This document shows, one piece after another, positions 7,546 through 15,103 of a stretch of DNA of 40,285 bases; position 1 is the stretch's first letter, and the number at the start of each line of letters is the position of its first letter. The DNA lies in assembly GCA_030595835.1 (NCBI GenBank), contig JAUVLG010000017.1:1-40285 (forward strand), given 5' to 3'. A program made the position numbers and the translations under genes. The notes under the pieces are model-generated. The model was not told the DNA's origin. It ran no database searches and saw nothing but the letters and a program-made list of their open reading frames with translations. This DNA comes from Candidatus Eiseniibacteriota bacterium. Lineage in GTDB: Bacteria; Joyebacterota; Joyebacteria; Joyebacterales; Joyebacteraceae.

Positions 7546-8604
7546 ATGAGTGGTATGGACGGAATCCGAGAGAACGCGATCATCAATGCGTGGGCCGGGC
7601 GCTTCCGGCGTTCGCCCGACCAGCACAACGAACCTCACGAGACGGACGCGGAGCTGGTCGAGATGCCGGGCGAGCCTGAGCGCTTCCTGGCCATCACGAT
7701 AGACACGGTCTCAGAAGAGATAACCGAGGGCATCTACCGCGACCCTCACACCATGGGGTGGGTGACGGCAGTTGCGTCGCTGAGCGATCTGGCAGCGGTC
7801 GGCGCCGATCCGATCGGGATCGTGGTGTCGGTTTCCACGACGCCGGACGCCGACGAGGAGTTCACGCGCCGCGTCGCTGAGGGGTTGGAGTACGCGTGCC
7901 GAGCGCACGGCGTCTTCATTTTGGGTGGAGACACGAATGCGGCTCCCACGACGTCGCTGACGGCATGCGCGGTGGGACTGGTTCCCAGGGAGCGCGTGTT
8001 GACACGGAAGGGCGCGGTGCCGGGCGACGCGGTGTTCCTGAGCGGCCACGCGGGCATCGGGAACGCTCTCGGCCTCGCCAGGCTGGGTGGCCTGCCGGAT
8101 GACGCGTTCCTCGAGAGCGGATACCGCCCAACCGCGGAGCTCGCGATGGGCCGGCTGCTGCGCGGGTTCGCGTCCTCGTGTATGGACACGAGCGACGGCG
8201 TGTTCGCGACGCTCGACCAGATGATGCGCATTAACGGCACCGGCTTCGTCATCGACTGCAACTGTAGCAGGATGCTCGACCCCAACGTGCTCGACTTCTG
8301 CAAGCGGACAGATACACCCCGATGGCTGATGGCGGCGGGCCCGCACGGTGAGTTTAGGTTGCTCTTCACGGTGTCGCCGGAGAAGGTCGCCGGCTTCATG
8401 GGAGCGGTCACGCGCGAGGGGCTGGCGCCCGTCAGCCTCGGCACGGTGCAGGAGAGAAGGGCCGTTTCCGTGGTGACGGACGCGGGGACCACCATCGATG
8501 TGGACGTGGCCCGTCTGAGGAATCTCCTCTACGACGTCGAAGGTGACATGGAGCGTTTCGTCCGCGAATTCGTGAAGGCTGGGGAAGAGTGGGGGCTGAC
8601 GTAA
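7546..8604 (+). CDS. ThiL/AIR-synthase-like protein with altered motifs
   Basis: 352 residues from ATG 7546; upstream in-frame codons are possible but look non-coding. The fold is that of the PurM/ThiL superfamily: TIDTVSEEI..G (like DTLVEGVHF in ThiL), SLSDLAAVGADP, ILGGDTN, KGAVPGDAVFLSG..GIG, CMDTSDGVFATLDQM (SDGL in ThiL). It departs from thiamine-monophosphate kinase in two places. The N-terminal GDDxA Mg/ATP motif is not visible, and the normal GGEDYELLF is replaced by AAGPHGEFRLLF. I therefore doubt that it makes thiamine diphosphate. Given its setting in a lipid operon, it may be a small-molecule kinase or synthase with another substrate. The function is unknown. Confidence 0.8.
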   Translation: MSGMDGIRENAIINAWAGRFRRSPDQHNEPHETDAELVEMPGEPERFLAITIDTVSEEITEGIYRDPHTMGWVTAVASLSDLAAVGADPIGIVVSVSTTPDADEEFTRRVAEGLEYACRAHGVFILGGDTNAAPTTSLTACAVGLVPRERVLTRKGAVPGDAVFLSGHAGIGNALGLARLGGLPDDAFLESGYRPTAELAMGRLLRGFASSCMDTSDGVFATLDQMMRINGTGFVIDCNCSRMLDPNVLDFCKRTDTPRWLMAAGPHGEFRLLFTVSPEKVAGFMGAVTREGLAPVSLGTVQERRAVSVVTDAGTTIDVDVARLRNLLYDVEGDMERFVREFVKAGEEWGLT

Positions 8605-8638
8605 CCTGTCGGAGACACCAAGAGGCGGAGGGCAGACA

Positions 8639-10453
8639 TTGGCCGACACCATCCACGGGTCATTTCGTGAGGCAGCGGCGAACCACAGAGACAAGGTAGC
8701 GCTGAGGCACCGCAAGGACGGGCGCTACGTCGAAATGACATACGGGGAGCTCGAGAGCTGGGTGGACGCGGTCGCGGCCAGGCTTGTGTTGTTCGGGGTC
8801 AAGAAGGGGGACACCGTCGGGGTCCTCTCGCAAAACCGGCCGCAGTGGGTCATCGCCGACCTCGCTTCACTCAGTCTCGGCGCCGGCGTCGTTCCTCTCT
8901 ACCCAACGCTGCCTCCGTCCTACCTGCAGTACATCATCAACGATTCTCACATGACAGTACTGGTGGCGGGCGACGCTCTGCTGCTCACGTCCATATCGAC
9001 GGTGATGGACGAGACCCCGGATCTCGCGCAGACGCTGCTCCTGGACGATGCGGCGATCGAGCTGGGAACGGCCGCGTTCTCGTCCGATCCAGGGTCCGAC
9101 CTCAGGAGTGATCCGTCGCGGCGCGCCATCGCGTACCCCGACGTCGTGGGGGACGACATCGCGACCATCGTCTACACGTCCGGAACGACCGGCGCTCCGA
9201 AGGGCGTCGTGCTTACTCACACCAACATTGTGTCCAACGCCAGGGCTCTGACCGACAGATACGGCATCTGCTCCGATGACTCCACGGTTTCGTACCTGCC
9301 GCTGTCGCACATGTTCGAGCGGACGTGCGGTTACTACACATTCCTGTTCGCGGGCGCGACCATCACCTACGCGGACCAGATGACCAGCGTGGCGAAGGAC
9401 GTCGCCGCGGCACACCCGACCGTGCTCATCGCCGTCCCCAGGGTGCTTGAGAAAGCACATGCCGTGGCGCGCGGGAAGATAGAAGGGCACTCGAAGCGCA
9501 AACAGGCGCTGGTCAGAGATGCCATCCACGACCTCAACGAACGGGCGAATCTGCGTTACCGTGGGGAGCGCGTCTCGCCGTGGCTCGCGCTCAAGTGTGT
9601 CGTCTACGACAGGCTCGTGGCGAAGAAGTTCAGAGACGCGGCCGGTGGACGTCTGCGGATCATCGTTTCTGGAGGCGCCTCTCTCGACAGACAGGTCGCC
9701 AAGGTACTCTTCGTCGTGGGGTTCAACGTGTTCGAGGGGTACGGCATGACGGAGGCCTCACCGGTCATCGCGTGCAGCCCGGTCGAGGCCATCCGGCTGG
9801 GCACCGTCGGGACGCCTCTTGAGGGAGTCGAGGTGAAGATAGGGGAGTCGGACGAGATACTCGTGCGCGGGCCCGGTGTGATGCGGGGCTACCTCGGGCG
9901 ACCCGAGGAGACGGCCGAGGCGCTCGACACTGACGGTTGGCTTCACACCGGCGACCAGGGGGTGCTGGACGCGGACGGCTACCTTTCCATCACCGGGCGA
10001 CTCAAGGATCTCATAGTCACGTCCTACGGGAAGAACATCTCGCCGCAGCCCATCGAGGAGGGAATCGCGAGAAGCAAGTACGTGGCGCAGGTGATGGTCT
10101 GCGGTGACAACAGGCAGTATCTGGTAGCGCTGGTCGTGCCGGACAGCGAGGCCATTGTCAAGTACGCCCGGGACAGCGTCATCCCCTTCGACGAGTACAC
10201 CGCATTGCTCAGGAGGGATGAGATCCGGGAACTCATATCCGGGGAGATAGACCGCGTCAACAAAGCGGCGCCGTCCTACGAGCAGATCCGAGGGTTCGAC
10301 ATCCTGCCGGAGGCGTTTACGCTCGAGAACGGCATGCTGACGCCGACTCTGAAGCCGCGGCGTGGCAGGATCACGATGATACACGGGGACGTAATCGAAC
10401 GGTTGTACGCGAGCACGGACGCAGGCAAGAGAGACGGGGGAGACTCAGCATGA
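8639..10453 (+). CDS. long-chain acyl-CoA ligase (AMP-forming)
   Basis: 604 residues from TTG 8639, with CGGAGGG 6 bases upstream. This is an ANL-superfamily adenylate-forming enzyme: P-loop-like YTSGTTGAPKGVV (around residue 178), SYLPLSHMFERT, GYGMTEASPVI (about 367), HTGDQGVLD...GYLSITGR.KD with the hinge, and TSYGKNISPQPIE. The last three match the FACL/long-chain acyl-CoA synthetase group (FadD15-like), not acetyl-CoA or aryl ligases. It activates a fatty acid with ATP and CoA at the membrane and could feed acyl-CoA to the SPT-type enzyme, much as an acyl-ACP ligase sits beside spt in Caulobacter. Its stop overlaps the reductase start (ATGA). Confidence 0.9.
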   Translation: MADTIHGSFREAAANHRDKVALRHRKDGRYVEMTYGELESWVDAVAARLVLFGVKKGDTVGVLSQNRPQWVIADLASLSLGAGVVPLYPTLPPSYLQYIINDSHMTVLVAGDALLLTSISTVMDETPDLAQTLLLDDAAIELGTAAFSSDPGSDLRSDPSRRAIAYPDVVGDDIATIVYTSGTTGAPKGVVLTHTNIVSNARALTDRYGICSDDSTVSYLPLSHMFERTCGYYTFLFAGATITYADQMTSVAKDVAAAHPTVLIAVPRVLEKAHAVARGKIEGHSKRKQALVRDAIHDLNERANLRYRGERVSPWLALKCVVYDRLVAKKFRDAAGGRLRIIVSGGASLDRQVAKVLFVVGFNVFEGYGMTEASPVIACSPVEAIRLGTVGTPLEGVEVKIGESDEILVRGPGVMRGYLGRPEETAEALDTDGWLHTGDQGVLDADGYLSITGRLKDLIVTSYGKNISPQPIEEGIARSKYVAQVMVCGDNRQYLVALVVPDSEAIVKYARDSVIPFDEYTALLRRDEIRELISGEIDRVNKAAPSYEQIRGFDILPEAFTLENGMLTPTLKPRRGRITMIHGDVIERLYASTDAGKRDGGDSA

Positions 10454-11253
10454 AGCTCGACGGTAAGCGTGTGCTCCTGACAGGGGCGTCTTCAGGGATA
10501 GGCCTCGAGCTCGCGCGCGTGCTCGTGGCTCGCGATGCGGTCCTGGCCATCTCCTCGCGCAGCGCCGAGCGCCTGGAGCAGCTCTCCGAGGAGCTGGCGT
10601 CTGCTTGCCCGGGCATTCGGAAGCCCCTGCCCGTCGCCTGCGACGTCGCGGACGGGGAGTCGGTGCGCCACCTCATCGGTGCGTGCGTCGAGTCCCTCGG
10701 TACGGTGGACGTGCTCATCAACAACGCCGGCATCTGCGTCTACGGCAGCGTTGAGAAGACGCCGGTCACTAACTTCCGCACGCTGCTGGACGTCAATTTC
10801 CTGGGTCCCGTCCAGGCGATGCTCGAGGTCCTGCCGTTCATGAAGCGACAGGGACACGGTCTCATCGTCAACATCTCATCAGTTGCTGCGATTCACGGCG
10901 TACCCTATCTGGGGGCTTACAGCGCCAGCAAGGCGGCGCTCGTGGCACTGAGTCAGAGCATGCGCGCGGAGCTTGCCGGGTCGGGCGTGCGGGTGATGAT
11001 GGTCTACCCGGACTACACCGAGAGCGCCATCTTCGAGAACGAGACCAAGGTTGGCGGGGGCAGGCGGCCCGAGGGGCCATACGCCCCGACGGCCGAGGTG
11101 GCCGAGGCCATTGTCCGAGCCATTGAGAGCGAGAAGCGCGACCTCATCCTCGGCGCGCGCGGGAAAGCCCTGGCTTTCTTCGACGCGACCGCGCCGCTGC
11201 TGGTCGAGAAGGCGATGCGGAAGATCGCGGCGGAGCTTCGCGAGGAGGAGTAG
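10450..11253 (+). CDS. short-chain dehydrogenase/reductase, 3-ketosphinganine-reductase-like
   Basis: 267 residues. Classical SDR: TGASSGIG (11-18) for NAD(P), NNAG (91-94), Ser 143/144, and YSASK with Tyr 157 and Lys 161. Ser-Arg after beta-2 (ISSRSAERLEQL) suggests NADPH. The C-terminal segment (helical, about 220-267, LAFFDATAPLLVEKAMRKI) is like that of membrane-associated lipid reductases such as 3-ketodihydrosphingosine reductase and DHRS7-type proteins. It overlaps the ligase gene by 4 bases, so it is translated from the same mRNA. The natural role in this operon would be reduction of the 3-keto product of the SPT-type enzyme. That assignment rests on context. Confidence 0.8.
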   Translation: MKLDGKRVLLTGASSGIGLELARVLVARDAVLAISSRSAERLEQLSEELASACPGIRKPLPVACDVADGESVRHLIGACVESLGTVDVLINNAGICVYGSVEKTPVTNFRTLLDVNFLGPVQAMLEVLPFMKRQGHGLIVNISSVAAIHGVPYLGAYSASKAALVALSQSMRAELAGSGVRVMMVYPDYTESAIFENETKVGGGRRPEGPYAPTAEVAEAIVRAIESEKRDLILGARGKALAFFDATAPLLVEKAMRKIAAELREEE

Positions 11254-11325
11254 TCGGGCCGGAGCAATGGCTCGGTCACGCGCGTGGCGCAGACGGACGC
11301 GGAAGCGTCCATGGAGAGCGGCCGC

Positions 11326-12699
11326 ATGAGCAAACCCAAGCTCAAGATCATCGTGCTGTTCCAGAACCTCGGCGACCAGGAGACCTACTTCGCCCGGTCG
11401 CCGACGCCGCCGCTCTCGGGCATCCTCGTGGCCGGCCAGACGCCGGACATCGTTGAGGTCGATGTGCACCACGAGATGGTGCGCCCCATCAACTACGATA
11501 CGGACGCCGACATCATCGCTCTCTCGTTCATGGACTACTGCTCTCCGCACGCCTACGACGTCGCTGCGCGATTCAGGAAGCTCGGGAAGACCGTCGTCGC
11601 GGGCGGGAAGTACCCATCGACGTTCCCCGAGATGGTGCAGCCACACTTCGACACCATCGTCGTGGGGGAGTCCGAGCGCATCTGGCCGCAGGTTGTGGAG
11701 GACCTCGTGGCGGGGAAGCAGAAGGCGCGTTACGACGCCCCGTTCGCGCCGCCGCTGGACGGGATACCACCGCCGCGCTACGACCTCGTCGAGTCGAAGT
11801 ACATGACACCGATGGTCACCGAGGCGACGCGCGGGTGTCCCTACACGTGCAGTTTCTGCCAGCTGATGGTCAAGCCCGCTCCCTTCCGCAAGCGTCCGAT
11901 CGAGGATGTGATAGCGGACCTCACGGCGACGGAGAAGCTGCCTTTCCATCGACGCAAGCTCGCGATGCTCTACGACAACAACCTCGGGGGCGACGTCGAG
12001 TACGCCAAGGACCTGCTGCGCGAGATCGCGAAGGTCAAGCTCTGGGGCCTCGCCACGCAGTTCAGCTTCGACTGCCTGCACGACGACGAGTACATCGATC
12101 TCTTGGCTGAGGCCGGTGGCATCACGGCCTTCATCGGGCTCGAGTCCCTGAACGAACCCAGCCTCCTGTCGGTGCACAAGAAGCAGAACCGGGTCGAGGA
12201 GTACCAGGAGCTCTTCGCGAAGATGAAGGAGCGTGGCATCCTCACGTTCACCGGACTCATGCTGGCGCTGGACGAGGACACGCCCGAGTACTACGACTCG
12301 ATGCCCGAACGCCTCGAGGAGATCGACCCGTCCGCGATACTGCTGTCGATATCGATCCCGATTCCCGGGACGCCGTTCCACAAGAAGGTTGTGGAGGAGG
12401 GGCGTCTCATCGACGAGGATCTCTCGCACTACGAGGGCGACCATCTGGTCCTACAGCCCAAGCACGTCACGCCGAAACAAGTGTTCGATGCGTTCCGACG
12501 CGTCAACGGGACGTTCTACTCGGGGAGGAACATCCTGAGACGATGGTGGAGGGTCGTGACGGCTTTCAGGGAGAAGAACCCGTTCAGGTGGATCTTCCGG
12601 ATCGGTGTTATTACGGCGGTGTTCGCGGAGCTGACGAAATTCCAGAAGGACCATGCCGAGCAGAGGGTGTACATCATCGATCCGGAGGCGCACGAGTAA
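11326..12699 (+). CDS. radical-SAM enzyme with N-terminal B12-binding-type domain
   Basis: 457 residues from ATG 11326 (GGAG 9 bases upstream); in-frame starts at 11284 (GTG) and 11311 (ATG) are possible. Residues ~1-130 form a Rossmann-like cobalamin-type domain (VVAGGKYPSTFPE, VVGESERIWPQ) without the DxHxxG ligand motif, as in many class B enzymes. The radical-SAM cluster motif is TRGCPYTCSFC with Cys 171, 175 and 178. Then come GLESLN and IPIPGTPFHKK. The HpnJ/BchE-like layout points to methylation, C-C bond formation or ring chemistry on a lipid or isoprenoid. The C-terminal ~60 residues are basic and hydrophobic and may touch the membrane. The substrate is unknown, presumably an intermediate of this operon. 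Confidence 0.85.
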   Translation: MSKPKLKIIVLFQNLGDQETYFARSPTPPLSGILVAGQTPDIVEVDVHHEMVRPINYDTDADIIALSFMDYCSPHAYDVAARFRKLGKTVVAGGKYPSTFPEMVQPHFDTIVVGESERIWPQVVEDLVAGKQKARYDAPFAPPLDGIPPPRYDLVESKYMTPMVTEATRGCPYTCSFCQLMVKPAPFRKRPIEDVIADLTATEKLPFHRRKLAMLYDNNLGGDVEYAKDLLREIAKVKLWGLATQFSFDCLHDDEYIDLLAEAGGITAFIGLESLNEPSLLSVHKKQNRVEEYQELFAKMKERGILTFTGLMLALDEDTPEYYDSMPERLEEIDPSAILLSISIPIPGTPFHKKVVEEGRLIDEDLSHYEGDHLVLQPKHVTPKQVFDAFRRVNGTFYSGRNILRRWWRVVTAFREKNPFRWIFRIGVITAVFAELTKFQKDHAEQRVYIIDPEAHE

Positions 12700-12749
12700 T
12701 GCGCGGTTGCCCCGCGCAGCAGTGATGTGGGAGCGAAAGGAGGGGGAGA

Positions 12750-13130
12750 ATGGCACGAGTAGCCCTGATCACGGGCGCAATCATCGAGATCGTGTTCCGT
12801 GGTATCCCGGCGCTTGTTGGAACGCCTGAGATCGCCCACATGTTCCGGCTCGAGTTTCTGCCCGGGTTCATTCCGTACGTTCACGCGTTCGGCGCCGTGA
12901 TGGTGACGTTCGGGATCATGTTCCTCATCGCCGCCAAGATCCCCGAGAGGCACGTGCTCGTCATCAACATGGGGATACTGCGCTTCTCCCTGGGCATTCT
13001 GGCGCAGTTCTGGACCTTCGTCCAGATGGGCGAACTCCACATCTTCTGGTGGATCCACATGATCATCGACGCGCTGCTGGTGTTCTTCCTGCTGGCGGGT
13101 CGGACGAAGATGATGCAGAAGGTAGCGTAG
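12750..13130 (+). CDS. small four-helix membrane protein
   Basis: 126 residues with an excellent ribosome binding site (GAAAGGAGGGGGAG) and ATG 12750. Four hydrophobic segments are visible: about 2-24, 40-63, 70-92 and 97-118, the last two linked by MGELHIFWWIHM. Short loops carry His and Glu residues (AHMFRLEF, ERHVLV, GELHIFWWIH). I do not recognise the family; DUF4345-like or DoxX-like small membrane proteins have a similar outline. As the last gene of the lipid operon, 50 bases after the radical-SAM gene, it may be a membrane partner of one of the enzymes. Confidence 0.75.
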   Translation: MARVALITGAIIEIVFRGIPALVGTPEIAHMFRLEFLPGFIPYVHAFGAVMVTFGIMFLIAAKIPERHVLVINMGILRFSLGILAQFWTFVQMGELHIFWWIHMIIDALLVFFLLAGRTKMMQKVA

Positions 13131-13238
13131 GTGGAGGATGTCGCGCTGATGAGATGAACGTGCGACTGTACGGAATCGCGCAGAGGTGGGACGTGGTTTG
13201 AGGGGGGCTGAGCTCGCGCGGGCTTGGATCCTAACGCG

Positions 13239-13266
13239 GGAGGCCGGGGGGTAACCCCCGGCCTCC
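13239..13266. terminator. bidirectional hairpin terminator after the lipid operon
   Basis: GGAGGCCGGGGG (13239-13250), loop GTAA (a GNRA-type tetraloop in RNA), CCCCCGGCCTCC (13255-13266). The 12-bp stem is perfect. It lies between two convergent units, the lipid operon (stop 13130) and the symporter gene (stop 13296). No T-run follows on either strand. Confidence 0.7.
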
Positions 13267-13295
13267 TCACGATGGTAGCGCCGGCGACCGGTCCG

Positions 13296-14684
13296 CTACT
13301 CCGGCGCCCACGCCTTCCTGAACACCACGAATCTCACAAACAGCCAGACGCCTATCGCGCCCAGTGTGACGAACCAGATGGGCCACGGGTTCGCGCGGAA
13401 GATGTAGAGAAGAGGCACGACCGTGCTCGTCCACAGCCCCCCGCCCATGAACGGCTCGTGGAGGAGTTGCTTGTAGCCGAATGCGTCGGGCGCCTTGGTC
13501 TCGAACTTGGGGTCGGCGACGCGGAGCAGGAGGATGCCGGTGGCGGTGACGCCGGTAGACTGGCCGAACTCGGCTATGGAACGCTCGAACCAGAAGTCGG
13601 GCAGCATGCGGCGTGCGAGGAACATCACGCACCAGACGTTCCACGCGATGCCGACCAGCATCAGGATGAGGAACGGGACGATGTGCGTGATTATCGCCTC
13701 GATCTTGAGCGTGGCGAGCGCGGCGACGACCAGGTAGTCGAGCGAGAGCCCCTGAAGCCTGCGCATCAGGCGTCTGTCGAGCACCTGCCGTCTGTCGAAC
13801 CGGTCGAAGAGTTTCTGGAGTATCACTCCTCCGACCATTGCGAGCGGGAAGAGGGGGAAGCTGCCGAGGATCGCGTTCTTGGGGTCGGTCAGCCAGAGTC
13901 CCTCGACCCCCGTGAGCCCCTTCTTGAGGATGTAGCCGATGAGCATTGCGACCGCCACAACGGCCAGGTGCATCGCGAGCGTCTCGACCGACTCCGAGCG
14001 GAACGTGAGCTTCCCGGCTTCCGTGCGCTCGCCAGTCGGGACGATGCCGTCTCCGGTGATCTCGCGCGAGTCGCGCTGCTGGGCCGCTCCCTTGCAGTAG
14101 TGCTTGCGCGCGGCCCAGTTGACCAGAGCCATCCCCACGATCACACCAGCGACAACACCTACCGTCGCGGAGCCGAGTGCGAGGTCCGCGCCCTCTGCCC
14201 ACCCCTTGTCGGCGAAGACGGGAGCGAGCCCCGCGGCCGTGCCGTGGCCGCCCTCGAACCCGATCGGGATGATCGCGCCGAACATCGGTGGTATGTCGAA
14301 GAAGCGCGTGAGAATGAACAGAGTGATACCGATGCCGACGGCGTACTGACCCCACGCGACTATCTGCCCGAACGCGAGCTGCGGTCCGGCGATGCGCCAG
14401 ACCTTCTTGAGCGGCGGGATGGCTACGCCCAGGAACAGCGTCGCGAAGACGATGTTGATGAGAAAGCTCGGGAGCTTGCTCCAGCCGGCCGTCGCGTCGG
14501 AGACGAACTGGCCGGAGCCCGGCGCGTAGCGCTGCATCAGCTGGACGACGACGAGGCCGAGGAGCCCGCCGATGACGGAGGCGGGGAGGAGCAGCTTCTG
14601 TGTCCACCGGACCTTGGTCCGTATGACCTGCCCGATGAGGAGCAGCAGGCTCAACATGCAGAAGGAAAGGACTATGCGGTCGAT
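13296..14684 (-). CDS. gltS: GltS-type sodium/glutamate symporter, apparently starting at ATC
   Basis: A multi-spanning transporter of the ESS/GltS family: two halves of about five helices, with the paired loops GFEGGHGTA in the first half and GQSTGVTATG in the second, joined by a hydrophilic linker. It imports glutamate with sodium. The first canonical start is ATG 14657, but it lacks a ribosome binding site and would leave the first membrane helix only ~12 residues long. A TAGGAGGT sequence (14690-14697) sits 6 bases before an in-frame ATC (14684-14682). Starting there adds nine residues (DRIVLSFC after the initiator) and restores a full first helix. ATC is a rare but usable start, and a sequencing error is the alternative. 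From ATC the protein is 462 residues; from ATG, 453. Confidence 0.85.
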   Translation of the reverse strand: MDRIVLSFCMLSLLLLIGQVIRTKVRWTQKLLLPASVIGGLLGLVVVQLMQRYAPGSGQFVSDATAGWSKLPSFLINIVFATLFLGVAIPPLKKVWRIAGPQLAFGQIVAWGQYAVGIGITLFILTRFFDIPPMFGAIIPIGFEGGHGTAAGLAPVFADKGWAEGADLALGSATVGVVAGVIVGMALVNWAARKHYCKGAAQQRDSREITGDGIVPTGERTEAGKLTFRSESVETLAMHLAVVAVAMLIGYILKKGLTGVEGLWLTDPKNAILGSFPLFPLAMVGGVILQKLFDRFDRRQVLDRRLMRRLQGLSLDYLVVAALATLKIEAIITHIVPFLILMLVGIAWNVWCVMFLARRMLPDFWFERSIAEFGQSTGVTATGILLLRVADPKFETKAPDAFGYKQLLHEPFMGGGLWTSTVVPLLYIFRANPWPIWFVTLGAIGVWLFVRFVVFRKAWAPE

Positions 14685-14694
14685 GAAGTACCTC

Positions 14695-14796
14695 CTAGTC
14701 GGTCGTGTACACGGCCCCGTAGCTCGACGGGAAGTACATCAGCGTGAGCTGTCTCTTTTCCACGATGCACCCTCCGCCGAACTCCTGAGCGTTCAT
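14695..14796 (-). CDS. small ORF of 33 codons upstream of gltS
   Basis: ATG 14796 is preceded by AGGAGG with 8 bases between. The frame encodes MNAQEFGGGCIVEKRQLTLM followed by YFPSSYGAVYTTD and stops at TAG (14697-14695), which is part of the Shine-Dalgarno of gltS. The arrangement implies that ribosomes finishing the small ORF start the symporter. No family is recognised, and no signal peptide or membrane helix is seen. It may be a regulatory leader peptide or a small protein in its own right. Confidence 0.5.
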   Translation of the reverse strand: MNAQEFGGGCIVEKRQLTLMYFPSSYGAVYTTD

Positions 14797-14800
14797 CCTG

Positions 14801-14831
14801 CGCACCTCCTTCCCCGGGGAACCGGGGATCC
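14801..14831 (-). promoter_or_regulatory. hairpin next to the ribosome binding site of the 33-codon ORF
   Basis: On the minus strand, CCCCGG, loop TTCC, CCGGGG is followed after two bases by AAGGAGG. The sequence also contains the palindrome TTCCCCGGGGAA. The stem ends directly beside the Shine-Dalgarno and could influence its access. This is structure only; no known riboswitch was recognised. Confidence 0.3.
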
Positions 14832-14891
14832 GGTGGGAATGCAGCTTCGCGTCAGTAGAGCAAACCTGACTATGTCGTTGGGATTCACTCC

Positions 14892-14920
14892 ATTGTGTTG
14901 GACGAGCGCCGGTCAGTCAA
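14892..14920 (-). promoter_or_regulatory. promoter for the 33-codon ORF and gltS
   Basis: On the minus strand TTGACT (14920-14915), exactly 17 bases, CACAAT (14897-14892). The -35 matches 5/6 and the -10 matches 4/6. Transcription would begin near 14885, about 90 bases before the small ORF. It points away from the PEP carboxykinase gene, whose own promoter is not clear. An AT-rich patch (TATATCATATATG, 14980-14992) is a possible -10 region for that side. Confidence 0.5.
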
Positions 14921-15051
14921 GCCAATAGGCTCCGCTGTTGTTGGCGTGTCTTCGCTCTTCCCGCGTGGCTGGGTGTTCGTATATCATATATGCTTCGGCG
15001 TTCGAGCGACGGAGCGCGGCGCGGGGTCCGTGGATGCCGCGGCCGCCAGCT

Positions 15052-15092
15052 ACCGGGTCACCAACCACCGGGTCACCAACCACCGAGCAACC
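15052..15092 (+). repeat. tandem 15-bp repeat before pckA
   Basis: ACCGGGTCACCAACC occurs twice in direct tandem (15052-15066 and 15067-15081). A decayed third copy follows (ACCGAGCAACC, 15082-15092). It lies in the leader of the PEP carboxykinase gene, ending 12 bases before its ATG. It may be slippage-prone or a binding site. Confidence 0.6.
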
Positions 15093-15103
15093 AAGAGGCA
15101 CAC

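Noticed and set aside
13224-14747. Open frame of ~500 codons on the plus strand
   Set aside because: It starts inside the terminator hairpin and is antisense to the symporter, with a composition typical of high-G+C shadows.
14990-15103. Upstream extension of pckA to 14990
   Set aside because: That region is made of tandem repeats and has no ribosome site; the family starts near the chosen ATG.
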